DNA from: Celeribacter naphthalenivorans
Lineage (GTDB): Bacteria; Pseudomonadota; Alphaproteobacteria; Rhodobacterales; Rhodobacteraceae
Direction: 5' to 3'
Assembly: GCF_020524585.1 (NCBI RefSeq)
Contig: NZ_JAIVLK010000003.1
Coordinates: 62,001-126,000 of the forward strand
Length of the DNA stretch: 64,000 bases
Shown here one piece after another: positions 18,372 to 29,429 of the stretch; the stretch's first letter is position 1, and every line of letters starts with the position of its first letter. Both the position numbers and the translations under genes were made by a program. The notes under the pieces are model-generated. The model had not been told where the DNA came from. It made no database searches and saw nothing but the letters and a program-made list of their open reading frames with translations.

Positions 18372-19577
18372 ATGAGCCACTTCATCGTCATCGGGGCCGG
18401 GCAGGCCGGGCAGAGCATCGTCACCACCCTGCGCGGGCAAGGCTTCGAGGGCGAGATCACCCTGATCGGCGAAGAACCCGTGCCGCCCTATCAACGTCCG
18501 CCGCTGTCAAAGGCCTATCTCTTGGGGGAGATGGAGCTGGATCGGCTGTTTCTGCGGCCCGAAAGCTATTACGCGGATGAGAACATCACGCTACGGATGG
18601 GCACCAAAGTGACCGGCATTGATCCGGTGGCGAAGACGGTGTCCCTCGGCGAAGAGGTGCTCTCTTATAACAAGCTCGCTCTGACCACCGGCTCCGCGCC
18701 GCGTCTGTTGCCCGCCACCATCGGCGGCGCTCTCGGCGGGGTTTACACCATGCGCACGCTTTCAGATGCCGATGCGATCGAGCCGGAGTTTCGCGAAGGC
18801 GCCTCTGTGCTGATCGTCGGCGGAGGGTACATCGGGCTGGAGGCCGCAGCGGTCGCCGCGAAAAAAGGGCTCAAGGTCACACTTGTTGAGATGGCCGACC
18901 GGATTTTGCAACGCGTCGCCTCCGTCGAGACATCCGATTATTTCCGAGCGCTGCATCAGGCCCATGGCGTCGATCTGCGCGAGGGCGTGGGGCTTGTGCG
19001 GCTCACCGGCGACACGCGCGTAAAAGCCGCCGAACTGACCGACGGAACCACCCTCAACGTCGATTTCGTCATCGTCGGCGTCGGCATCACCCCCGGCACG
19101 GAATTGGCCGAACTGGCCGGGCTGACGCTTGAGAACGGCATCAAAACCGACCTCTATGGTGCCACTTCGAACCCCGATATTTTCGCGGCAGGCGACTGTG
19201 CCTCCTTCCCGCATGACGGCGCGCAGATGCGGCTCGAATCCGTGGGCAACGCGATTGATCAAGGCGCGGTCGTTGCAAAAAACATGCTCGGCCAGGGTGT
19301 CACCTATGTACCGAAACCCTGGTTCTGGTCCGATCAATATGACGTCAAACTGCAAATCGCCGGGCTCTTTAATGGTCACGACAGGGTCGTGATCCGCGAG
19401 ACTGAGGACACGCATTCGCATTGGTATTACAAGGACGGCCAGTTGATCGCCATCGACGCGATGAACGATCCGCGCGGCTATATGGTCGCCAAACGCCTGA
19501 TCGAGAGCGGCAAAACCGCCGATCCCGACAAGGTGGCCGATCCCGCCACTGACCTCAAAACACTGATGCGTGCCTGA
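18372..19577 (+). CDS. FAD-dependent NAD(P)H:ferredoxin/rubredoxin-type reductase
   Basis: A 401-residue flavoprotein of the class that passes electrons from NADH to a small ferredoxin serving cytochrome P450s or dioxygenases. It shows the N-terminal FAD fold (FIVIGAGQAGQS), PPYQRPPLSKAYL, the second Rossmann motif for NAD(H) (VLIVGGGYIGLEAAAVA), and the FAD-ribityl motif NPDIFAAGDCASFPH. The reductase C-terminal domain contains PWFWSDQYDVKLQIAGL. No ferredoxin or oxygenase partner is adjacent. A GAGGAAAGAG ribosome site precedes the start. Its stop overlaps rsmD (TGATG). Confidence 0.9.
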   Translation: MSHFIVIGAGQAGQSIVTTLRGQGFEGEITLIGEEPVPPYQRPPLSKAYLLGEMELDRLFLRPESYYADENITLRMGTKVTGIDPVAKTVSLGEEVLSYNKLALTTGSAPRLLPATIGGALGGVYTMRTLSDADAIEPEFREGASVLIVGGGYIGLEAAAVAAKKGLKVTLVEMADRILQRVASVETSDYFRALHQAHGVDLREGVGLVRLTGDTRVKAAELTDGTTLNVDFVIVGVGITPGTELAELAGLTLENGIKTDLYGATSNPDIFAAGDCASFPHDGAQMRLESVGNAIDQGAVVAKNMLGQGVTYVPKPWFWSDQYDVKLQIAGLFNGHDRVVIRETEDTHSHWYYKDGQLIAIDAMNDPRGYMVAKRLIESGKTADPDKVADPATDLKTLMRA

Positions 19578-20137
19578 TGCGGATCATTGCCGGAGAATAT
19601 CGCGGGCTGGCGCTGGCCTCTGTCGGAAAAGGCGATGCGGGCGCGCATCTGCGCCCGACCACGGACCGTGTGCGCGAGAGCCTGTTCTCCGTTTTGACCG
19701 CTGGCAAATACGGCGATGCGGTCGAGGACGCGCGGGTGCTGGATCTCTTTGCGGGCACCGGCGCGCTGGGGTTAGAGGCCCTGTCGCGCGGGGCGGAATG
19801 CGTCACCTTTGTCGATGACGGACGCAAGGCGCAAAGCCTGATCACCGAGAATATCGGGAAATGCCGCGCCGAAGACCGCTGCGATCTGATGCGCATGGAT
19901 GCCACGCGCTTGCCCGCAAATCCGTCCGAACCCTATGACCTGATTTTCCTCGATCCGCCCTATGCCAAAGGCTTGGGCGAGATTGCGATTGCCGCCGCGA
20001 TTGCCGGGAACTGGCTGACCAAACGTGCGCTTGTGGTCTGGGAAGACAGCGCAGAGATCACGCCGCCTGATGCGCTGACGCTGTTGGACACGCGCAAATA
20101 TGGTGACACCAAAATCAATTTTCTGGAGCCGAAATGA
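19577..20137 (+). CDS. rsmD: 16S rRNA (guanine(966)-N(2))-methyltransferase
   Basis: Methylates G966 of 16S rRNA in the small subunit, using S-adenosylmethionine. The 186-residue protein starts MRIIAGEYRGLAL and contains LRPTTDRVRESLF, the SAM-binding LDLFAGTGALGLEALSRGA, and the catalytic DPPY motif in FLDPPYAKG. These are diagnostic for RsmD. It is coupled to its neighbours on both sides: it starts inside the reductase stop and its own stop overlaps the HAD gene (ATGA). Confidence 0.95.
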   Translation: MRIIAGEYRGLALASVGKGDAGAHLRPTTDRVRESLFSVLTAGKYGDAVEDARVLDLFAGTGALGLEALSRGAECVTFVDDGRKAQSLITENIGKCRAEDRCDLMRMDATRLPANPSEPYDLIFLDPPYAKGLGEIAIAAAIAGNWLTKRALVVWEDSAEITPPDALTLLDTRKYGDTKINFLEPK

Positions 20138-20781
20138 CACCGAAAGCCGTAATTTTCGATTGTGACGGGGTGATCGTCGATAGCGAGCCGCCGCTGCTGG
20201 AGTTCCTGCAAAAGGACTTCGCGCGCTTTGGTCTCGACATCACGCTGCATGAGTTGGAAACCCAATACGTTGGCGGCACCATGGCGCGTGTGGGCGAACG
20301 GGCGCGGGCCGCAGGGGCCAAACTGCCCGACGATTGGCAGGTCGAGGCCTACCCTCGCGTGTTCGAGATGCTGCGCGCGGGCGTCCCGCTGATCCCCGGC
20401 ATTGAGGCCGCTTTCGATGCGCTGGACGCCGCGGGCATTCCCTATGCCGTCGGTTCCAACGGGCCGATGGAGAAAATGGACGTGACGCTGGGCGCGCATC
20501 CGGCTGTGTTCGCCCGTCTCAAAGGCCGCATCCATTCCGCACATACGTATGGGACCGCGAAACCCGAACCGGGTCTGTTCCTGATTGCCGCCGAACAGCT
20601 TGGCATCTCCCCCGAAGACTGCGTGGTGATTGACGACAGCCCCTCTGGCTGTATCGCCGCGCGCCTGGCCGGAATGCGCTGCTTTGGTTTTGACCCGCAT
20701 GGCGACGGCGCGCGGCTGATCAAAGAGGGTGCCGAGCATCTCTCCGACATGCATGACCTGCCCGCCTGCCTCGGGCTTTAA
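20134..20781 (+). CDS. HAD-superfamily phosphatase (subfamily IA)
   Basis: A 215-residue cytoplasmic hydrolase likely to act on a small phosphorylated metabolite. The HAD motifs are in order: motif I FDCDGVIVDSE (nucleophile and acid/base Asp), motif II YAVGSNG, motif III with Lys in GTAKPEPGLF, and motif IV VVIDDSPSG. The alpha-helical cap lies between residues about 18 and 85. It resembles the YieH/beta-phosphoglucomutase-like branch, but the substrate cannot be inferred. It is the last gene of a three-gene run, ending at a terminator. Confidence 0.88.
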   Translation: MTPKAVIFDCDGVIVDSEPPLLEFLQKDFARFGLDITLHELETQYVGGTMARVGERARAAGAKLPDDWQVEAYPRVFEMLRAGVPLIPGIEAAFDALDAAGIPYAVGSNGPMEKMDVTLGAHPAVFARLKGRIHSAHTYGTAKPEPGLFLIAAEQLGISPEDCVVIDDSPSGCIAARLAGMRCFGFDPHGDGARLIKEGAEHLSDMHDLPACLGL

Positions 20782-20808
20782 ACCTTCATTGCAGTCAAAT
20801 ACTCAAAC

Positions 20809-20836
20809 AAAAAGGCCGCCCAAAGGCGGCCTTTTC
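20809..20836. terminator. terminator between the HAD gene and the TRAP binding protein gene
   Basis: Stem AAAGGCCGCC / GGCGGCCTTT with loop CAAA, followed by T-rich sequence on the plus strand and preceded by an A-run that gives a T-run on the minus strand. Confidence 0.88.
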
Positions 20837-20852
20837 TCAAATGATCACAGGT

Positions 20853-21938
20853 TCATTCCGTGGTGATTGTATAAGCCGCTCCCCGCGCATCGACCCAAGG
20901 GGCTGCGTCCTGCGCATGCTCCATGGCCGCTTTGACATCGGCCACAAGCTTTTCACCATCGAAACCTTTCTTATCCATTTCGGCGATCCAGTCGGCCACG
21001 ACCTCGTCGCCCAAGGCGGTGATCTTTGCGGTCTCCTCCTCGCTCAACACGTTGACCGCGTTGTCGCTCGCCTCAATAACTTTCACACCGTCGTCATCAC
21101 CCATGTCATAGGCAATGCCGGACCAGCGCGAGGCCATCAGGCCGGAATTGCGGTCGATCACCTCTTTCAGATCGTCGGGCAAGCTGTCGTATTTCGCCTT
21201 GTTCATCGCCCAGAGGAAATAGAGATTGTAGAACGACCGATCCCCAGCCACGTCGGTTTCGGCGTCGGTCAGCTCATCGAGCTTCAGCGACGGCGACATG
21301 GCGAAGGTGATGATGCCGCCATCAAGCACGCCTTTTGACAGCGCCTCGGGGAAGGCCGGGACCGGCAGGCCAACGGGGGTCGCGCCCATTTTTTCGAGCA
21401 GAAGCGTCGAGGTGCGGGTCGGCGCACGGAGTTTCAGACCTTCGAAATCCTCGACCTTGCGGATCGGTTCGCCTTTTTTGTGAACCAAACCCTCACCATG
21501 GGTGTGGGCGGCCAGAATGTGGATGTCGGCGAAATCGTCCAAAAGGTGCTCTTGGGTGAATTCCCACGCCGCCATGGAAGACAGTTCCGCCGATTTCAGC
21601 GAGACAAACGGCAGTTCGATGGCTTCGGTTTCCGGGAAACGCCCCGGCTGATAGCCCGGAATGATCCAGCCGCCGTCGATGGCGCCGTCACGGATCAGGT
21701 CGTATTGGTCCGGGGCTTTGCCGCCGAGTTGCATCAGCGGGTAGATCTCGACCTTGATGCGCCCGCCACTGTCTTTCTCGACCTTGCGAGCCCACGGCTC
21801 CATGAAATAGGTGGCGGAGCCGGCTTTCGGGGAAACGAAATGCTGGAACCGGAGGGTGACCTCCTGTGCGGCCGCAGACAGAGCACCGGTCGCGGTGAGC
21901 AGAGCGGCGAGAGCGGCGGATTTCAACAGGGGATTCAT
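20853..21938 (-). CDS. TRAP transporter substrate-binding protein (DctP family)
   Basis: Periplasmic solute receptor that would deliver a carboxylate-type ligand to a TRAP permease. The 361-residue protein has a signal peptide (MNPLLKSAALAALL... cleaved after SAAAQ). The family features are RFQHFVSPKAGSAT, LMQLGGKAPDQYDLIRDG, the ligand-binding Arg region LKLRAPTRTSTLLLEKMGATPVGLP (residues spread over about 165-190), and YNLYFLWAMNKAKYDSLPDD. A strong AAAGGAGG ribosome site fixes the start at 21938. The usual small and large permease genes (dctQ, dctM) are absent on both sides, so it is an orphan receptor. Confidence 0.9.
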   Translation of the reverse strand: MNPLLKSAALAALLTATGALSAAAQEVTLRFQHFVSPKAGSATYFMEPWARKVEKDSGGRIKVEIYPLMQLGGKAPDQYDLIRDGAIDGGWIIPGYQPGRFPETEAIELPFVSLKSAELSSMAAWEFTQEHLLDDFADIHILAAHTHGEGLVHKKGEPIRKVEDFEGLKLRAPTRTSTLLLEKMGATPVGLPVPAFPEALSKGVLDGGIITFAMSPSLKLDELTDAETDVAGDRSFYNLYFLWAMNKAKYDSLPDDLKEVIDRNSGLMASRWSGIAYDMGDDDGVKVIEASDNAVNVLSEEETAKITALGDEVVADWIAEMDKKGFDGEKLVADVKAAMEHAQDAAPWVDARGAAYTITTE

Positions 21939-22050
21939 CGGCAAGCCTCCTTTAGGCTGTGAGTGCGACCGCGTGTTCATGATCGCTCAAACTTGGCAAG
22001 TTGCTAGTCCGCTTGCTGGTCACTCACAACAGCCTCAGCCCATTTTTTAT

Positions 22051-22066
22051 CTGACCAAACAGTCAG
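22051..22066. promoter_or_regulatory. inverted repeat CTGAC-N6-GTCAG upstream of the TRAP receptor gene
   Basis: Arms CTGAC (22051-22055) and GTCAG (22062-22066), with 6 bases between, about 113 bases upstream of the TRAP receptor start. The form resembles operators of TetR- or GntR-type repressors. No regulator gene is adjacent, so this is only a candidate. Confidence 0.25.
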
Positions 22067-22085
22067 GCCTTTGTTCCATAAAGAA

Positions 22086-22114
22086 AAAGCGGAGAACTTT
22101 TCAGTCTCCGCTTT
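22086..22114 (-). terminator. intrinsic terminator after map
   Basis: Stem AAAGCGGAGA / TCTCCGCTTT with a 9-base loop. On the minus strand it is followed by a T-rich run (TTTTTCTTT), placing it 10-40 bases after the map stop. Confidence 0.85.
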
Positions 22115-22124
22115 AGCGTTTGTC

Positions 22125-22967
22125 TCAATATGTCGGGAAATAGATGTTCCCCGGAGAGAGGGTAAAGATCTCGCATCCCCTCGCCGTCACCCCGATCGAA
22201 TGTTCGAATTGGGCGGAGAGTTTCTTGTCCTTGGTAATCGCCGTCCAATCGTCGCCCAGCACTTTCGTCTCGGGACGGCCAAGGTTGATCATCGGCTCGA
22301 TGGTGAAGAACATGCCCTCTTCGAGCACCGGCGCGGCGTCGCCCGGACGGCGATGCGGCACATAGTGCAACACATTCGGGGGCGCATGGAACACCCGCCC
22401 CAGACCATGCCCGCAGAAATCGCGCACCACGGACATCCGGTTCTTATGCGCGTGTTCCTGAATGACGCGCGCAATGTCGTCAAAGGTGTTGCCGGGCTTC
22501 ACCTGTTCGATGCCATACATCAGGCAATCATGGGTCACCTGCACGAGGCGTTCGGCGAATTTTTTCGGCTGACCGACGAAATACATCCGGCTGGAGTCAC
22601 CGAACCACCCGTCCTTGATCACCGTCACGTCGATGTTGATGATGTCGCCATCCAAAAGCGTGTCATCCTTGTGGCCCGGAATTTTCGCACCAGGGATGCC
22701 GTGACAGACCACATGGTTGGTCGAAATACACGACGCGTGTTTGTAGCCCTTGTAGCCGATGGTCGCAGAGGTGGTGCCCAACTCGGTCACACGGCGTTCG
22801 ATGAAAGCGTCGATCTCTGCGGTCGTCGCGCCGGGCACGACCAGAGGGCCGACCTCATCGAGAATCTGCGCCGCGACCTGACCGGCGGCATGCATGCCGG
22901 CAAAATCGGCGTCCTCGTAAATCCGAATTCCGTCTTTGGTGATGCGGCCGCGATGCGTCTCGTCCAA
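22125..22967 (-). CDS. map: methionine aminopeptidase, type I
   Basis: Removes the initiator methionine from new proteins. The 280-residue protein has all five metal ligands in order: Asp in INIDVTVI, Asp in GDSSRMY, His in CGHGLGRVFH, Glu in FTIEPMI and Glu in QFEHSIGV. The active-site His is in ASCISTNHVVCHGIP. The start is a TTG at 22967, supported by a GGAG ribosome site 7 bases upstream and by the alphaproteobacterial family N-terminus (DET.RGRITKDGIRIY); no nearby ATG fits. sfsA lies 66 bases upstream in the same direction. Confidence 0.95.
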   Translation of the reverse strand: MDETHRGRITKDGIRIYEDADFAGMHAAGQVAAQILDEVGPLVVPGATTAEIDAFIERRVTELGTTSATIGYKGYKHASCISTNHVVCHGIPGAKIPGHKDDTLLDGDIINIDVTVIKDGWFGDSSRMYFVGQPKKFAERLVQVTHDCLMYGIEQVKPGNTFDDIARVIQEHAHKNRMSVVRDFCGHGLGRVFHAPPNVLHYVPHRRPGDAAPVLEEGMFFTIEPMINLGRPETKVLGDDWTAITKDKKLSAQFEHSIGVTARGCEIFTLSPGNIYFPTY

Positions 22968-23033
22968 GGGTCCACTCCGTTGTCTTTCGACCCGATATAA
23001 GGGCTTTGCGCGGAAAGGGCCAGTGCCGGAGGA

Positions 23034-23726
23034 TTACATCTGGCGCAAAAGGCGGGGCACAAAAACGACCTGCTGCGGGGTGATCTCGACCGGGAAGACC
23101 ATGATCTCGACACCCGCCGCCCGCGCCGCCGCCTCTGCCGCCGCATAGGTCGGGTCAATGTCGGCGGCGGGATGAAAGCGGTCGCAATCGTCGCGAGAGA
23201 CGAGATAGAGCATGACGGCCCGGTCACCTTGCGCCACCTGATCGGCCAGAACAGAGAGGTGTTTGGCGCCGCGCGCGGTTTTGGCGTCCGGGAATTCGGC
23301 CAGTCCGGTTTCGCGTGAAAGCGTCACGGATTTCACCTCAATCCAGATTTTTTGATCACCCTGCGTCACCAGAAAATCCGCGCGCGAATTGTCTCCGTAT
23401 TTCACCTCGGCCCGCACATCGCCCGCAAGCCCCGGCACCAGACCGGCCTCAAGCGCCTCCTTCACCACACGATTGGCAACGCCCGTGTCGACCACCACCC
23501 GCGCGCCTTCCAGCTCGACAATCCGCAGCCCGTATTTGAGCTTTTTCTTCGGGTCATCATTGGGTTCGACCCAAACCCGCGTCTCCGGATCGGACAGCCC
23601 CATCATAGACCCGGGGTTCGGACAATGCGCCGTCACCTCGCGCCCGTCGCCCAGACGAATGTCTGCGAGAAAGCGTTTATAGCGGCGCAAAAGCGTGGCG
23701 GGGATCAGATCAGTTTGAAAGCGCAT
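23034..23726 (-). CDS. sfsA: SfsA family protein (sugar fermentation stimulation protein A)
   Basis: A 230-residue conserved protein originally linked to maltose metabolism in E. coli. It has an OB-fold-like N-terminus and a nuclease-like C-terminal core. The family features are RRYKRFLADIRLGDGR, AHCPNPGSMMGL, the PD-(D/E)xK-like SRADFLV...WIEVKSVTL, and AVMLYLVSRDDCDRF. Its biochemical role is unsettled; nucleic-acid binding or cleavage is suggested by fold. The ATG at 23726 opens the family-typical MRFQTDLIPATL. The frame continues 94 codons upstream through unrelated sequence. It precedes map on the same strand. Confidence 0.92.
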   Translation of the reverse strand: MRFQTDLIPATLLRRYKRFLADIRLGDGREVTAHCPNPGSMMGLSDPETRVWVEPNDDPKKKLKYGLRIVELEGARVVVDTGVANRVVKEALEAGLVPGLAGDVRAEVKYGDNSRADFLVTQGDQKIWIEVKSVTLSRETGLAEFPDAKTARGAKHLSVLADQVAQGDRAVMLYLVSRDDCDRFHPAADIDPTYAAAEAAARAAGVEIMVFPVEITPQQVVFVPRLLRQM

Positions 23727-23774
23727 GGGGAGAGGCCTATACCCAATGTAACAGCCGCTCAAGGAGGGCGAGAC

Positions 23775-24515
23775 ATGACCGATCACAATCCCACCGCCGC
23801 CATTCTCATCATCGGGGACGAAATTCTTTCGGGCCGCACCCGCGATGCGAATATGTATCACCTCGCCGGTGAATTGACCCGCGTGGGCATTGATCTCAAA
23901 GAGGCGCGCGTGGTCTCCGACGACCGCGACGCGATTGTCGAGGCGGTTCAGACCCTGTCTTCGAAATACACTCATGTTTTCACCTCCGGCGGTATCGGGC
24001 CGACCCATGACGACATCACCGCCGATTGCATCGCCGCCGCTTTTGGCCGCACCATTGATGTGCGCGACGATGCCCGGGCGCTATTGACCGCGCATTACGA
24101 AGCCCGAGGCGTCGAGTTCAACGAGGCCCGGATGCGCATGGCCCGCATCCCCGAGGGCGCCACATTGATCGAAAATCCGGTCTCCATTGCGCCGGGGTTC
24201 TCGGTTGAGAACGTCCATGTCATGGCGGGTGTGCCGAGTGTTTTTGTCGCCATGGTCGCCGGGCTTTTGCCGACGCTCACGGGCGGCAAGCCCTTGTTGT
24301 CGCAGACCTATCGCATTGATCGCCCGGAAAGCACCGTGGCCGAGCCTTTGGGCATGTTGGCGGCGAAATACCCGGCGCTCTCGATGGGCTCCTACCCGTT
24401 CAACCGCGACGGCGCCTTTGGCACCAATATCGTGATCCGCGGGCAGGACGGCGCGATGGTCGATGCCGCGATTTTGGAGCTGGCCACAATTTTCCCCGCC
24501 AATGAACAGGCCTGA
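23775..24515 (+). CDS. MoCF-domain (CinA-like) molybdopterin-binding protein
   Basis: A 246-residue protein with a MoaB/Mog-type domain (residues about 8-170): IIGDEILSGRTRDAN, FTSGGIGPTHDDITADCIAAAFG and NVHVMAGVPSVF. It is the short form often called 'competence/damage-inducible protein A' but without the C-terminal nicotinamide-nucleotide amidase domain. In CinA the domain acts as a COG1058 ADP-ribose pyrophosphatase, so a nucleotide-repair role is as likely as molybdopterin binding. AAGGAGG precedes the start at 23775. It overlaps the next gene by 14 bases. Confidence 0.87.
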   Translation: MTDHNPTAAILIIGDEILSGRTRDANMYHLAGELTRVGIDLKEARVVSDDRDAIVEAVQTLSSKYTHVFTSGGIGPTHDDITADCIAAAFGRTIDVRDDARALLTAHYEARGVEFNEARMRMARIPEGATLIENPVSIAPGFSVENVHVMAGVPSVFVAMVAGLLPTLTGGKPLLSQTYRIDRPESTVAEPLGMLAAKYPALSMGSYPFNRDGAFGTNIVIRGQDGAMVDAAILELATIFPANEQA

Positions 24516-25224
24516 ACTGTTTCAGGCCTTCGAGGCGACTTGGCCGCCTTTGACGCGCGAAAGCCTCGGCCCCTTCACCTATCGCGATGGGGCGGGCGGT
24601 GGCAGCCGAGTGTCGGCGGCGACACTCGATGGCCCGCTGACCGACCCCGCTCTGGACGAGATCGAAGCCCGTTTTGCCAAGGACGGACGCGACGCTCTAT
24701 TCCAGATTCGCGGCGGCGAAGAGGATTTCGACGCGGCACTCGACGCACGTGGCTACCAAATGTTCGATCCGGTGGCGTGTCTTATGGCCCCCTTGGACCG
24801 GTTCGCCCCGGCGCAAGCGAAAGACGGCTATGTCTCTTGGCCGCCCACCGCGATTCAGCGGGAAATCTGGGCCGAAGGCGGCATCGGGCCTTCGCGGGTC
24901 GAAATCATGCTGCGCACGCGCGCGCCGAAATGCACGTTGCTGGGACGGCTGGGCGACACGCCTGCAGGCACCGGATTTGTTGCCATCCACAACCGTATCG
25001 CCGTGATCCACGCGCTGGAGATCGCCCTGCCCGCACGACGCAAAGGCCTTGCGCGAAGGGTGATGTCCATCGCCGCCGATTGGGCGCGGGAGAACGGGGC
25101 CGACAGTCTTGCGCTTCAGGTCACGCGGGCGAATACGGCGGCTCTTGCGCTCTATTCTGGGCTTGGAATGGAGGAGGTGGGCCAGTACCACTACAGAACC
25201 AAAATCTTGACCGGACACCCATGA
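24502..25224 (+). CDS. GNAT-family N-acetyltransferase
   Basis: A 240-residue protein with a C-terminal GNAT domain (about 120-235). The acetyl-CoA loop is seen in ALEIALPARRKGLARRVMSIAADWA, followed by LALQVTRANTAALALYSGLGM, both typical. The N-terminal ~110 residues (with ALFQIRGGEEDFDAALDARGYQ) may be a second, degenerate GNAT half. The start at 24502 lies inside the previous gene. Its stop overlaps the OmpA-like gene (ATGA). The substrate is unknown. Confidence 0.87.
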   Translation: MNRPELFQAFEATWPPLTRESLGPFTYRDGAGGGSRVSAATLDGPLTDPALDEIEARFAKDGRDALFQIRGGEEDFDAALDARGYQMFDPVACLMAPLDRFAPAQAKDGYVSWPPTAIQREIWAEGGIGPSRVEIMLRTRAPKCTLLGRLGDTPAGTGFVAIHNRIAVIHALEIALPARRKGLARRVMSIAADWARENGADSLALQVTRANTAALALYSGLGMEEVGQYHYRTKILTGHP

Positions 25225-26162
25225 AACTGACCCCACGCCTCGCTGTTTGCCTCATCTCTGCCTGTCTTGGGATGTCCTCTGGCGCCTCTGCGCTCGACCT
25301 GCCGGGGGCGGCCTCAGAGACCGCGCGGCAAAGCGAACTGGCCTCCGCCGAGCCCTTTCCGACCGGCGCCTACAAAGGTGAGGACACGCCACGGATCATG
25401 GCCGAGGGCGATGTCGAACGGGTCGCTTTTCGTGTCACAGGGACGTCGCTCACAAGCCACCAATTGATTGCACCGCTGCGCAGCCAGTTGGAGGCCGAGG
25501 GGTTTCAAATCCTTTTCGCCTGTGCCGATACGGTCTGTGGCGGCTTTGATTTTCGCTATCAACTCGACGTCCTGCCCGAACCCGCGATGCATGTGGACCT
25601 GAGCGATTATCAATATCTGGTCGCTGAACATGCCGACGGGCGAGTCGCCTCGCTCTTGACCAGCCATGCGCCGGGCGCGGGCTTTGTTCAGATCAGCACG
25701 GTGACGCCCTCCGACGCCCCGCCCGTTGAGTTGACGACGCCCAGTCAGACGGATTTGACCCAATCTCTTCGCCCCACTGCCACAGGCGATCTGGTGACCC
25801 GGTTCGAGGCGCGCGGGCGCGTTGTGTTGGACGATCTTGCCTTTGACACCGGCTCCGCGACGCTTGGCGAGGGGCCGTTCTCTTCGCTGCAGACGCTCGC
25901 CGGGTATCTGACCTCCCATCCCGAGGTCCGCATCATTTTGGTCGGCCACACGGACAACACGGGTTCTCTGGAAAGCAACACCGGCCTGTCCCGCCAGCGC
26001 GCGCAGGCGGTGCGGCAACGGTTGATCAACACCTATGGCGTGCCCTCCGGCCAGATCAGCGCCGATGGAATCGGTTATCTCGCCCCGCGCGTCTCGAACG
26101 CCACGCCCGAGGGGCGCGAGCAAAACAGAAGGGTCGAAGCGGTGATCGCCTCGACCCAGTAA
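25221..26162 (+). CDS. OmpA-family outer-membrane/peptidoglycan-binding protein
   Basis: A 313-residue exported protein. Residues 1-24 are a signal peptide ending in SGASALD. The C-terminal domain (about 195-310) is an OmpA-like peptidoglycan-binding module with DLAFDTGSATLGEG, the diagnostic VGHTDNTGSLESNTGLSRQRA, and RVSNATPEGREQNRRVEAVI. The middle part (about 60-165) is a family-specific domain containing a Cys pair (FACADTVCGGF). The first codons overlap the GNAT gene (ATGA). Similar proteins in Rhodobacteraceae are called OmpA family lipoproteins or porins, but no lipobox is present here. Confidence 0.88.
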   Translation: MKLTPRLAVCLISACLGMSSGASALDLPGAASETARQSELASAEPFPTGAYKGEDTPRIMAEGDVERVAFRVTGTSLTSHQLIAPLRSQLEAEGFQILFACADTVCGGFDFRYQLDVLPEPAMHVDLSDYQYLVAEHADGRVASLLTSHAPGAGFVQISTVTPSDAPPVELTTPSQTDLTQSLRPTATGDLVTRFEARGRVVLDDLAFDTGSATLGEGPFSSLQTLAGYLTSHPEVRIILVGHTDNTGSLESNTGLSRQRAQAVRQRLINTYGVPSGQISADGIGYLAPRVSNATPEGREQNRRVEAVIASTQ

Positions 26163-26191
26163 GTCTCTTCCACGAGAATTCGTTTAGTGCC

Positions 26192-27097
26192 TTACCACTT
26201 GTCCGGGCCTTTTTCCGCAAAGGAATGGACCAAGAAGTCAATGAAGGCGCGCACTTTCGGCTGGGTAAAGCGCCCCGGCGGGTAGACGGCGTAGATGCCT
26301 TGGGTCTCGGCGGGCAGATCGGGGATCGCCTCTTCGATCAGGCCTTGCTCCATCGCATCGGCGTACAAAAACGACGGCAGGTAAGCGATGCCGAGGCCGG
26401 AAATACAGGCGTTCAGCAAAGACTGCCCGTCGTTGACCGTCAGCCAACCCGCCGTGCGCACCTGACGTTTTTCGCCCGAGGGCGCGGTGAGTTTCCAGAC
26501 GGCGCCATTCGATTGGTTCGAATAGTGCAAAAGCTTGTGCTCGTTCAGATCGTCGATCTTCTGCGGGCGACCGTATTTTTGGAAATACGACGGCGAACCG
26601 ACCATGCGTTTGGTGGTTTCCGTCAGCTTGCGGGCGCGCAGGGTGCTGTCTTCCAACTCACCTATGCGCACGGCCATGTCAAAGCCTTCGGAAATCAACT
26701 CGACATAGCGGTTGTTCAAAACCATGTTCACGGTGATGTCCGGGAATTCCGACAGGAATTCGCCCAGCACCGGCGACAGGTGGTTCACCCCGAAATCGGT
26801 CGCAACCGAGATGCGCAACAGGCCCGAGGGTGCGGATTGCATCGAAGTGACGAGGGCATCCGCCTCGCCTGCGTCATTCAAAACACGGCGCGCGCGATCG
26901 TAATAGGCCAGACCGATCTCGGTCGGCGACACGCGGCGGGTGGTCCGATTGAGAAGACGGGCACCGAGCCGGGCCTCAAGCGCAGAAACATGCTTGGAAA
27001 CGGCGGATTTGGAAATCCCCATCTTCTTGGCTGCATCCGTGAAACCGCCCTGATCCACGACCGTGGCAAAGGCTTCCATTTCAGTCAGTCGGTCCAT
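26192..27097 (-). CDS. LysR-family transcriptional regulator
   Basis: A 301-residue regulator with an N-terminal winged helix-turn-helix (1-60: MEAFATVVDQGGFTDAAKKMGISKSAVSKHVSALEARL as the region) and a C-terminal effector-binding domain. It belongs to the AaeR/CrgA-like branch of LysR proteins, which often respond to aromatic acids or quinones (MVLNNRYVELISEGFDMAVRIGELEDS is typical). It is convergent with the OmpA-like gene and has no divergent partner, unlike most LysR genes. Its target is therefore not evident. Confidence 0.92.
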   Translation of the reverse strand: MDRLTEMEAFATVVDQGGFTDAAKKMGISKSAVSKHVSALEARLGARLLNRTTRRVSPTEIGLAYYDRARRVLNDAGEADALVTSMQSAPSGLLRISVATDFGVNHLSPVLGEFLSEFPDITVNMVLNNRYVELISEGFDMAVRIGELEDSTLRARKLTETTKRMVGSPSYFQKYGRPQKIDDLNEHKLLHYSNQSNGAVWKLTAPSGEKRQVRTAGWLTVNDGQSLLNACISGLGIAYLPSFLYADAMEQGLIEEAIPDLPAETQGIYAVYPPGRFTQPKVRAFIDFLVHSFAEKGPDKW

Positions 27098-27238
27098 TTA
27101 ATCTTACCTACGTTCTTGGCCCCTCATGGGAGAGTTATCCCGCGCAAATCGGGCAAGAATGGGGAAGGCGGGGGACAATAGCGTGGTCTTTCCGGGATCG
27201 TTTGCCCTCAGGAAACGCGGAAACAATCGGGAAAGCCG

Positions 27239-27279
27239 AAAATACTCCCGCCGAGCTTTGCCTCCGGCGGGAGTATTTT
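27239..27279. terminator. strong bidirectional terminator downstream of fadH
   Basis: A 15-bp perfect stem AAAATACTCCCGCCG / CGGCGGGAGTATTTT with an 11-base loop, 20 bases after the fadH stop on the minus strand. The terminator sequence (a TACTCCCGCC stem) is of a form I recognise as recurrent in roseobacter genomes. Confidence 0.9.
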
Positions 27280-27298
27280 ATGCAACAAAGGAAACGGG

Positions 27299-29407
<2,109 letters not shown>

Positions 29408-29429
29408 TCAGATCAATGCCGACGCGTTC

